64,000 nt of DNA, taken from contig WRHO01000003.1 in the NCBI GenBank assembly GCA_009783205.1, positions 1 through 64,000 on the forward strand, given 5' to 3'. Positions 42,366 to 50,218 of the stretch are shown here, one piece after another (the first letter of the stretch is position 1; every line of letters begins with the position of its first letter). A program made the position numbers and the translations under genes. This DNA comes from Oscillospiraceae bacterium. GTDB taxonomy: Bacteria > Bacillota > Clostridia > Oscillospirales > Ruminococcaceae. A model generated the notes under the pieces. The model made no database searches. It saw only the letters and a program-made list of their open reading frames with translations, and was not told where the DNA came from.

Positions 42366-44375
42366 ATGCAAAAAAATACAAAAAGCGATTACGGCGACCA
42401 CAGCTTAAAAGCTCTTAAAGGCCCCGACCGCGTTCGAAAACGCCCCGCCGTTATATTCGGCTCCGACGGGATTGAAGGGTGTAAACACTCGGTTTTTGAA
42501 ATATTATCCAATTCCATAGACGAGGCAAGAGAGGGGTACGGGAAACGAATAACCATTACGAGATATGCGGACAAATCAATTGAGGTCTGTGATAACGGGC
42601 GAGGAATACCCATTGACTTTAACAAAAACGAAGACAAATACAACTGGTACCTTGCTTTTTGCACCTTATACGCCGGCGGAAAGTATGATAATAATTCCGG
42701 CGGGGATTATTCGTTTGCATTGGGGTTAAACGGACTCGGGCTTTGCTCGACGCAATATGCCGCCGAATACATGGAGGTTGAAGCGGACAACGGGACATGG
42801 AACTATAAATTAAGCTTTGAAAAAGGCTTTAATGTAACTTTACAAAAGGACGAGCGCGGATTTGTAAAATCAAAGTCGAGCGGAAAAAGCGGAACGCGTA
42901 TAAAATGGCGACCCGACACAGATGTTTTTACCGATATAAATATTGACGACGATTATTTTAACGATATTTTACGGAGACAGTCGATTGTAAACGGCGGGTT
43001 GGAGTTTTTGTATCGTGCCGAGAACGACGACGGGGGTTTTGTCGAAACAATATATTGTTACAAAAACGGTATAGATGATTATTTGAAAGAGGCGTTGGGC
43101 GACGCCGCCGCAATTTCCGCCCTGCAAAGCTGGGAAGCGGAGCGCAAGGGAAAAGACCGCGACGACAAAGACGAGTACAGGGTGCGGCTAAAATGCGCGT
43201 TTGTATTTGCACATAATCCGCAGCCGCCTTTGGTTGAACATTATCACAACTCGTCGTGGTTAGAATACGGCGGAAGTCCGGATAAAGCGTTGAGACAGGC
43301 GTTTGTATCGCAAATTGACGCTTATATGAAACAATCGGGGAGGTATAATAAAGGCGAGGGGAAGATAAGCTTTACCGATATTGAGGATTGTCTTATATTC
43401 ATTTCCTCAAACTTTTCGACACAGACGAGCTATGAGAATCAAACAAAAAAAGCCGTCTCAAACAGGTTTATATACGAGGCTATGACCGATTGGTTAAAAA
43501 GCAATCTCGAGGTATACTTTCTCGAAAACAAAACCGAAGCCGCCCAAATTTGCGAACAAATCCTTGTTAACAAAAGAAGCCGCGAGAATGCAGAAAAAAC
43601 ACGGCTCAATTTAAAGAAAAAGTTGGCGGGCAATGTCGATATAGCGAATCGAGTCCAAAAATTTGTGGATTGTCGAAGTAAAGACCTTACAAAGCGAGAA
43701 TTATACATCGTTGAGGGCGATTCGGCATTGGGCGCGGTTAAACTCGCAAGAAACGCCGAGTATCAGGCGGTTATTCCCGTCCGCGGAAAAATACTCAACT
43801 GTTTAAAAAGCGGGTATGATAAAATATTTAAAAACGACATAATTACCGATATAATAAAAGTTTTAGGGTGCGGCGTCGAGGTGAAATCAAAGGCTAAGGA
43901 TTTATCGTCGTTTAACATAGAAAACCTTCGTTGGAGCAAGGTGATAATATGCACCGATGCCGATGTTGACGGTTATCAAATCCGAACGCTAATTTTAACC
44001 ATGCTCTATCGCCTTACCCCACATTTAATAAGCGACGGTTACGTTTATATTGCCGAATCGCCGTTATATGAAATCAACAGTAAGGATAACACATTTTTTG
44101 CATATACCGAAAAAGAAAAAGCTCGCATTATTAAAAATTTAGAAGGCAAAAAATACACGATTCAACGCTCAAAGGGGTTGGGTGAAAATGAGCCGGACAT
44201 GATGTCGCTCACCACAATGAACCCCGATACAAGACGGCTTATAAAGGTTATGCCGACCGATATGGGACACACAAAGGATATGTTCGATTTGCTCCTCGGC
44301 GACAATCTTCAGGGGAGAAAAGACTTTATAAGCGAATACGGCGCACAGTATTTGGAGGTCGCCGACATTTCATGA
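42366..44375 (+). CDS. Divergent type IIA topoisomerase B subunit (GyrB/ParE paralogue)
   Basis: GHKL EILSNSIDEAREGYG / DNGRGIP; TOPRIM IVEGDSALGAVK and CTDADVDGYQIRTLILTMLYR. Confidence 0.9.
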   Translation: MQKNTKSDYGDHSLKALKGPDRVRKRPAVIFGSDGIEGCKHSVFEILSNSIDEAREGYGKRITITRYADKSIEVCDNGRGIPIDFNKNEDKYNWYLAFCTLYAGGKYDNNSGGDYSFALGLNGLGLCSTQYAAEYMEVEADNGTWNYKLSFEKGFNVTLQKDERGFVKSKSSGKSGTRIKWRPDTDVFTDINIDDDYFNDILRRQSIVNGGLEFLYRAENDDGGFVETIYCYKNGIDDYLKEALGDAAAISALQSWEAERKGKDRDDKDEYRVRLKCAFVFAHNPQPPLVEHYHNSSWLEYGGSPDKALRQAFVSQIDAYMKQSGRYNKGEGKISFTDIEDCLIFISSNFSTQTSYENQTKKAVSNRFIYEAMTDWLKSNLEVYFLENKTEAAQICEQILVNKRSRENAEKTRLNLKKKLAGNVDIANRVQKFVDCRSKDLTKRELYIVEGDSALGAVKLARNAEYQAVIPVRGKILNCLKSGYDKIFKNDIITDIIKVLGCGVEVKSKAKDLSSFNIENLRWSKVIICTDADVDGYQIRTLILTMLYRLTPHLISDGYVYIAESPLYEINSKDNTFFAYTEKEKARIIKNLEGKKYTIQRSKGLGENEPDMMSLTTMNPDTRRLIKVMPTDMGHTKDMFDLLLGDNLQGRKDFISEYGAQYLEVADIS

Positions 44376-44644
44376 ACAATAACGATTTGGCATTATGCCC
44401 GCGCTGTAGTACGGCGGTGAACATTTACACGCCCGATTGCCCCACCTGCGGATACTTTATATGGGGTGACGATGAAGAAGATTTGGAAGCCGACCCGTCG
44501 GGTGCGTCAGGAATAAGCAGCGGGTTTAAAGAAGACTTTGCCGACGAGGACGCTTTCGAGGATTATTGCGACTATAACGACGCCGATTTTGTGGATTTTG
44601 ATTTTGCCGATTGGGACGACGATTTGTTGGAGGAGGATTGGTGA
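44372..44644 (+). CDS. Acidic zinc-ribbon protein translationally coupled to the topoisomerase gene
   Basis: CPRC...CPTC ribbon followed by Asp/Glu-rich tail; ATGA overlap with the upstream stop. Confidence 0.75.
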   Translation: MNNNDLALCPRCSTAVNIYTPDCPTCGYFIWGDDEEDLEADPSGASGISSGFKEDFADEDAFEDYCDYNDADFVDFDFADWDDDLLEEDW

Positions 44645-44656
44645 GCTAAACAAGAG

Positions 44657-44851
44657 CTAAACGCTCCTTTCTTCCTCAAATAACTCTATAATTTCTCTCG
44701 GCGCATAGGTGAACATTCCTGTTTCTGAATCAGAAATGCCCCTGCAAGTGTCAGAACGATAGAATCGTTCGATTGTTTCTTCATATGTCCAACTATGGCT
44801 TTGTGCTAAATTTTCAACCACCAAGCATAATAGCGAAGTATCGTCAAACAT
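44657..44851 (-). CDS. Small hypothetical protein (DUF3791-like)
   Basis: 64 aa LLCLVVENLAQSHSWTYEETIERFYRS...YAPREIIELFEEE. Confidence 0.6.
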   Translation of the reverse strand: MFDDTSLLCLVVENLAQSHSWTYEETIERFYRSDTCRGISDSETGMFTYAPREIIELFEEERSV

Positions 44852-44854
44852 AAT

Positions 44855-44959
44855 CTACACCTCATAGCTTTCTTTGAATTTTAATTGTGCAATCCCTTTT
44901 TGCGTAGCAATACAATATTGATTATTCGGACTTGAATAACTCAACTGACGAATAAAGAA
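44855..44959 (-). pseudogene. DUF3990-like C-terminal remnant
   Basis: Frame read by eye: FFIRQLSYSSPNNQYCIATQKGIAQLKFKESYEV*; resembles DUF3990 C-termini and lies between two DUF3791-like ORFs. Confidence 0.5.
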
Positions 44960-45225
44960 TTTTTTATCATCTTCTTTAATTCGTCCTTTGCCTCCTGATA
45001 AGGAATAGCGTTTTCATCAAGATATTCCCGTATTTCATCTAAAAGATACTCCATGCCGAGTGTATGAGTAACTTCATAATGGACGGTATATAAGTCCCAT
45101 AGGCGACCGTTTTTCAGCGTTTCATATGCTGTGGTTTTATCACCGCCAAAGAATTTCCTTGCTGTGATTTCGATTACCCATACGACATACTCCATGATTT
45201 CTAATGTCATTTTTCCGGAAGGCAT
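44941..45225 (-). CDS. DUF3791-like hypothetical protein
   Basis: EIMEYVVWVIEITARKFFGGDKTTAYETLKNGRLWDLYTVHYEVTHTLGMEYLLDEIREYL. Confidence 0.65.
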   Translation of the reverse strand: MPSGKMTLEIMEYVVWVIEITARKFFGGDKTTAYETLKNGRLWDLYTVHYEVTHTLGMEYLLDEIREYLDENAIPYQEAKDELKKMIKNSLFVS

Positions 45226-45300
45226 AGTATTTATCCTTTCGCATTTTTATATTTTCACTATTCCTTATTATACAATACTTTATTATATTTTGCAAGTATA

Positions 45301-45396
45301 AATATGACCATTACTTTTCGAGCCATAAAAAGCTCTGCGAAATCAGTCAAGCTCTCGAGCGAAATGAATCCGTTCATAAGCTCTCTTTCAAACTTT
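45301..45396 (-). repeat. Long copy of hairpin-RBS leader repeat
   Basis: Reverse complement AAGTTTGAAAGAGAGCTTATGAACGGATTCATTTCGCTCGAGAGCTTGACTGATTTCGCAGAGCTTTTTATGGCTCGAAAAGTAATGGTCATA. Confidence 0.85.
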
Positions 45397-45428
45397 TCCC
45401 TCGCGGCGAATCCATTCAATCGGAAATA

Positions 45429-46133
45429 TTACCCCCCCTTAAACAATAAAACACCGTTATTCCGTTGGGTATAAAACTCATCGTCGCTCATTTCCTCAAA
45501 CCCGTCAAACGACGCAATCAGATAATATATTTCCCGCTCAAGCGAAGGTATTCCCTCAACCTCTGCAACTAAACGTATGAATTGTTTATCCTCTTTTTTG
45601 TGTTTAGGGGACAATTTCGTTAACAACGTCTCGGTGCAACAAATATATGTCACCATTGTTTTTTTATCGTCATTGTCTATAATTCTGCTCGCGCTGTATG
45701 AACCCCAAATATTCTTGTCGCATATTACATCTAAAGCTTTAACCGTCGTGGTCAATCCATCGGCCGTCAATGATTCGGTATTAACCGTTTCAACCCAAAT
45801 AAGTCCGTCCTCGTATTCAATAAATGCGGTATGACTGATAAAAAGGTTAAAACCGCCAATGGCGACGGCAACGGTAATAATAAACGATATAACGGCAATC
45901 AATATATTTTTCCAAAAAAATTTCTTCTTTATAGCTTTTAAAATGTCGATTTTGGCTTTATTGTCTTGAGTCGTCTTTTTTATTTCGGTCTGCATTTGAA
46001 TTAGCTCCCGCTCACAATGCTCGCAGGTTTTTATGTGTTCCGAAACCGCCGCCCGGCTTTCCTCGCTTAAAACATTGTCCGCGTAGAGCGGAAGTAAATC
46101 TCTGATAATCGCGCAATCAATATTATTATTCAT
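45429..46133 (-). CDS. Anti-sigma factor with N-terminal zinc-finger domain
   Basis: LPLYADNVLSEESRAAVSEHIKTCEHCERE (HxxxCxxC), one TM. Confidence 0.88.
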   Translation of the reverse strand: MNNNIDCAIIRDLLPLYADNVLSEESRAAVSEHIKTCEHCERELIQMQTEIKKTTQDNKAKIDILKAIKKKFFWKNILIAVISFIITVAVAIGGFNLFISHTAFIEYEDGLIWVETVNTESLTADGLTTTVKALDVICDKNIWGSYSASRIIDNDDKKTMVTYICCTETLLTKLSPKHKKEDKQFIRLVAEVEGIPSLEREIYYLIASFDGFEEMSDDEFYTQRNNGVLLFKGG

Positions 46134-46599
46134 TTTCTGTTGCCTCCTTAATTTTATTTTTTGCCCTGTGAAATGTTACCCGCGCCCAGCTCTCTGATTT
46201 TTCAAAAAGCTCGCCGATTTCCGCAAATGAAAGCTCCGCAAATACTCGTAACGAGAAAACCTCTTTATACGGCTGTTCTAAAACATGGAGCGTTTTGTGG
46301 ATTTCAAAAGCTTGTGCCTTATCAGAAAAGCATAATTCAAAATGCTCTTCATATGTTATTTGCTCCGGCATTTCGACGATGTTTTTATTTCGCTTAAGCA
46401 GATTATAATAGGTATTCTTCGCGATTTGACACAGCCATACGCGAATATTACAATCCCCCTTGAATTTATCCGCCGCCTTGATTGCTTTAATAAAAGCCTC
46501 GCTCGTTATATCCTCGGCAATATGCTTATTCCTGCATAAGGACAGCGCGTAATTATAAACATCGTCGGCGTGCGTATTATAAAGGTCGTTAAAATCCAC
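46126..46599 (-). CDS. ECF RNA polymerase sigma factor
   Basis: Sigma-70 region 2 and 4 patterns (DDVYNYALSLCRNKHIAEDITSEAFIKA; LRVFAELSFAEIGELFEKSESWARVTFHRAKNKI). Confidence 0.93.
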   Translation of the reverse strand: MDFNDLYNTHADDVYNYALSLCRNKHIAEDITSEAFIKAIKAADKFKGDCNIRVWLCQIAKNTYYNLLKRNKNIVEMPEQITYEEHFELCFSDKAQAFEIHKTLHVLEQPYKEVFSLRVFAELSFAEIGELFEKSESWARVTFHRAKNKIKEATENE

Positions 46600-46689
46600 T
46601 TACCCTCACCTCCTCGTGTATAAGACAATCGAATTTGCGATTCGTTACAAGATTATAACATATTTTTTCTATTTTTTTCAATACAACGG

Positions 46690-46718
46690 TTGAAATATTA
46701 TATAATATATAGTATAAT
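46690..46718 (+). promoter_or_regulatory. Sigma-A type promoter
   Basis: TTGAAA - 17 bp - TATAAT. Confidence 0.7.
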
Positions 46719-46733
46719 AGAAAAAATACGATA

Positions 46734-47405
46734 TTGGGAAACAACATGAAGAAAATAGATATGACCCGCGCGTATACTCCCGGCGAAGAAATAGGCAATG
46801 CAATTACCCACGGTGCGGTAGCGTTGACCGCATTAGGCGGGATTGCCCCCGCCGCGGTTCACGCGTATATTCAAAGAGGCGCGTTGGCGACCGTCGGGAC
46901 GACGATATTCATGTGTTCGTTGTTTTTGATGTTTTTGGCGTCCTCTCTTTATCACGCAACCTCGAGCGGTACAAAACAAAAACAGGTTATGCAAATCCTC
47001 GACCATATATTTATATACGTCGCAATCGCGGGAACATATACGCCCATTTCGCTTTCGATTATTGGCGGGTGGCAGGGGGTTGTGGTCGCTTCAATTCAAT
47101 GGGCAATGGTTATTTTCGGGATTTTATATAAATCGTTAGTTAAGAAAAAAATACCGAGGTTGTCGCTTACTATTTATCTCGTAATGGGGTGGTCGGTAAT
47201 ATTTGTTCTCCCCCTGTTTATTCGAAACGCCGATTTAGGTATGCAGTTATTGCTTCTCGGCGGCGGAATATTCTACTCGAGCGGAACATTTTTCTACAGA
47301 AAAAAGGACAGGCGTTTTTTTCATATGGTCTGGCACTTATTCGTTAATTTCGGCGCGATTTGCCACTTTTTAGCAATCCTCTTATTCCTTGAGGTGAGCA
47401 ATTAA
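46734..47405 (+). CDS. Hemolysin III family (PAQR-like) membrane protein
   Basis: GEEIGNAITHGAVALTALGG; SSLYHATSSGTKQKQVMQILDHIFIYVAIAGTYTPI; FHMVWHLFVNFGAICHF. Confidence 0.95.
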   Translation: MGNNMKKIDMTRAYTPGEEIGNAITHGAVALTALGGIAPAAVHAYIQRGALATVGTTIFMCSLFLMFLASSLYHATSSGTKQKQVMQILDHIFIYVAIAGTYTPISLSIIGGWQGVVVASIQWAMVIFGILYKSLVKKKIPRLSLTIYLVMGWSVIFVLPLFIRNADLGMQLLLLGGGIFYSSGTFFYRKKDRRFFHMVWHLFVNFGAICHFLAILLFLEVSN

Positions 47406-47426
47406 GCGGCTAAGTAATAATAATTA

Positions 47427-47473
47427 AGCAGTGTCCCTGATAACCACTGCTATATAAATTAAAACAAGGAGGT
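47427..47473 (+). ncRNA. preQ1-I riboswitch (translational type) upstream of queT
   Basis: AGCAGTG-TCCCTGATAAC-CACTGCT-ATATAAATTAAAACAAGGAGG: short stem, ..TAAC loop, A-rich tail running into the RBS. Confidence 0.75.
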
Positions 47474-47482
47474 TTCTTTATA

Positions 47483-47968
47483 ATGGGAAACGAAAAATTT
47501 ATCCATAACCTTATTTTAACCGCAATAGTTGCGGCGGTTTATGCGGCATTGACCGTTGCCCTGCCGTTACAGTACGGCGCGGTACAGTTTCGGGTAGCGG
47601 AAATATTAACGCTTTTATGTTTCTATAATAAAAGGTTTATACCCGCGCTGATATTAGGTTGTTTCATAGCGAATCTTCCGAGCGAATTGGGTTGGATTGA
47701 TTGGGTGTGCGGAACCGCGGCAACGGCGATTGCGGTTGTTTTTATGCCGCGAATAAAAAATATATGGTTAGCGGCTACGCTTCCGGTTATAACCAACGCG
47801 GTAATTGTTGGGGCGATGTTGACTTATTTGTTTAAAATGCCGTTCGTTATAAGCTCCGCGTTTGTCGGTCTGGGACAGTTTACCGTAATTATGGTTATCG
47901 GAGTTCCGCTTTTTAAATTTGTTTTAAGTAAGAACAGAAATATAATGCAGTTGATACAAAGGGGTTAA
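47483..47968 (+). CDS. queT: QueT family queuosine-precursor transporter
   Basis: AVYAALTVALPLQYGAVQFRVAEILTLLCFYNKRFIPALILGCFIANLPSELGWIDWVCGTAAT typical QueT. Confidence 0.93.
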   Translation: MGNEKFIHNLILTAIVAAVYAALTVALPLQYGAVQFRVAEILTLLCFYNKRFIPALILGCFIANLPSELGWIDWVCGTAATAIAVVFMPRIKNIWLAATLPVITNAVIVGAMLTYLFKMPFVISSAFVGLGQFTVIMVIGVPLFKFVLSKNRNIMQLIQRG

Positions 47969-47969
47969 T

Positions 47970-48452
47970 GTGGATTATAGCTTATTGGAGCCGTGCCTTG
48001 ATAAACACGGTAAGGAAAAAGGCTCGCTCATCACAATTCTGCAGGAGGCACAGGGAATATACGGGTGGCTTTCGACGGAATTGCTCGAATATATCGCCGA
48101 AAAAACCGAGATTCCCGCCGCAAAGATAATGGGGGTCGCGACATTTTATGCCGGCTTTCGGGACAAGCCGGCGGGAAAAAACTTGATTCTTCTGTGTCAG
48201 GGGACAGCCTGTCACGTGAACGGCTCGGCAGAAATCGAAAACGCGATTAAAGATTATCTCAAAATTAACGAAGGCGAAATAACCGAGAACGGCTTATTTT
48301 CGTACAATAATGTCGCCTGTCTCGGCTGCTGCAGCTTGTCACCGGTAATGATGATTAACGACAAGGCGTATGGAAAATTAACGAGAGAAAGCGCGGTAAA
48401 AATTCTTAAAACAATTGAAAAAGAAGAAGAGGAAGAGAGGGCTTCAATATGA
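47970..48452 (+). CDS. NuoE/HydC-like thioredoxin-fold [2Fe-2S] subunit
   Basis: GSLITILQEAQGIYGWLSTELLEYIAEKTEIPAAKIMGVATFY; C residues LCQGTACHVNG / ACLGCCSLSP. Confidence 0.94.
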   Translation: MDYSLLEPCLDKHGKEKGSLITILQEAQGIYGWLSTELLEYIAEKTEIPAAKIMGVATFYAGFRDKPAGKNLILLCQGTACHVNGSAEIENAIKDYLKINEGEITENGLFSYNNVACLGCCSLSPVMMINDKAYGKLTRESAVKILKTIEKEEEEERASI

Positions 48453-50113
48453 GGGTAACGGTTGGCATGGGGTCGTGCGGAATCGCGGCGGGTGCCGATA
48501 AGGTATATACCCTGTTGCGGGAAAAGGGGCTTTCCCCCGTCATAACCGGTTGTAACGGTATGTGTTACCTCGAGCCGATTGTCACCGTTGACGAAAAGGT
48601 TTATACAAGGGTCGACGAAACAAAAATAGACGATATAGTAAATACAAAAAACGAGGCTTGCGTCACCGAGCCGGAACCCGATTCATTTAAAATTGCGTTA
48701 CGCAATTGCGGGGTTATCGACCCCGAAAATATAGACGAATATATCGAAAAGGGCGGCTATAAAGCATCGGAAAAATGCGTTACCGAATTAAGCTCGGAAC
48801 AGATTATTGAGCTTGTAAAAACATCGGGCATAGGCGGCAGGGGGGGCGCGGGCTTCCCAACCTGGTTCAAATGGAACGCGGCGCGAAATTCTCCCGGAGA
48901 AGAGAAATATATAATCTGTAACGCGGACGAGGGCGACCCGGGTGCGTTTATGGACAGAGCCATTCTTGAGGGCGACCCACATTCCGTACTCGAAGGAATG
49001 ATTATCGCGGCAAAAGCAATAAGCGGCGATAACACCACAACGGTCAAGGGTATAATCTATGTCAGAGCGGAGTACCCTCTCGCAATAAAAAGACTCACCG
49101 TCGCCATTGTGCAGGCGCAGGAGCGCGGGTATTTAGACGCGCGGTTTAATGTTCGCATTAAAGCGGGCGCGGGTGCGTTTGTATGCGGAGAGGAAACGGC
49201 ATTAATCGCATCGCTCGAGGGTGAGCGCGGAATGCCGCGACTCAAGCCCCCCTTCCCCGCCGAAAAAGGATACAAACAAAAACCGAGTAATATAAATAAC
49301 GTAGAAACCTTTGCAAATATACCGTGGATAATAAATAACGGCGGCGACGCTTTTGCAAAAATCGGAATCGCAGATTCAAAAGGAACAAAGGTATTCGCGC
49401 TTACCGGGAAGGTCGTTAAAGGGGGACTCGTCGAGGTTCCTATGGGGAAAACTATACGCGAGGTTGTATACAACGAGGGCGGCGGCATTATAGGCGGCAA
49501 AAAGCTTAAGGCGGTACAATTGGGCGGGCCGTCGGGCGGTTGTATACCCGAAGAATTGCTCGATACCCAAATCGGTTATAAGTCGCTTTCCGAAACGGGC
49601 GCAATCATGGGGTCGGGCGGTATGGTCGTCATGGACGACTCAACCTGTATGGTCGATATGGCGAGGTATTTTCTCGACTTCACCTGTAAAGAAAGCTGTG
49701 GCAAATGCACACATTGTCGAATAGGCAATAAACGTATGCTCGAAATTCTCGAGCGCATATGCGACGGAAAAGGAAAAGACGGAGATATTCAATTGCTCGA
49801 GGAATTGGGGAGGGGGATTAAGGCGGGTTCGTTATGCGCCTTGGGACAGTCTGCGCCGAATCCCGTTTTAACCACAATTAAATATTTCAAAAACGAGTAT
49901 GAAGCGCATATTAAACAAAAGAAATGCCCCGCGCATAGTTGTAAGGCTTTATTGACATATTCGATTGACCCGAACAAATGTAAGAGGTGCAATTTATGCG
50001 TGAAGAAATGCCCCGCAAATGCAATTACCGATTTAATTATAGACAACGGCAAATGTACCAAATGCGGAAGTTGCTTCGAGCTATGCAAATTCGGGGCAAT
50101 TACGGACAATTGA
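48449..50113 (+). CDS. NuoF/HydB-like FMN/NAD-binding subunit with 2[4Fe-4S] C-terminus
   Basis: GIGGRGGAGFPTWFKWNAAR, NADEGDPGAFMDRAILEGDPHSVLEGM, ESCGKCTHCRIG, two CxxCxxCxxxC. Confidence 0.95.
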   Translation: MRVTVGMGSCGIAAGADKVYTLLREKGLSPVITGCNGMCYLEPIVTVDEKVYTRVDETKIDDIVNTKNEACVTEPEPDSFKIALRNCGVIDPENIDEYIEKGGYKASEKCVTELSSEQIIELVKTSGIGGRGGAGFPTWFKWNAARNSPGEEKYIICNADEGDPGAFMDRAILEGDPHSVLEGMIIAAKAISGDNTTTVKGIIYVRAEYPLAIKRLTVAIVQAQERGYLDARFNVRIKAGAGAFVCGEETALIASLEGERGMPRLKPPFPAEKGYKQKPSNINNVETFANIPWIINNGGDAFAKIGIADSKGTKVFALTGKVVKGGLVEVPMGKTIREVVYNEGGGIIGGKKLKAVQLGGPSGGCIPEELLDTQIGYKSLSETGAIMGSGGMVVMDDSTCMVDMARYFLDFTCKESCGKCTHCRIGNKRMLEILERICDGKGKDGDIQLLEELGRGIKAGSLCALGQSAPNPVLTTIKYFKNEYEAHIKQKKCPAHSCKALLTYSIDPNKCKRCNLCVKKCPANAITDLIIDNGKCTKCGSCFELCKFGAITDN

Positions 50114-50218
50114 CAGTTGACAGTTATTTTAAGTAGGCAACCTCGTATGGCAGAATTTTTCAGCCGGCGAATGTCGGAAGAGGTTTTCGGAGGTTGCCGG
50201 TATAAGAGGTTTTAATAG

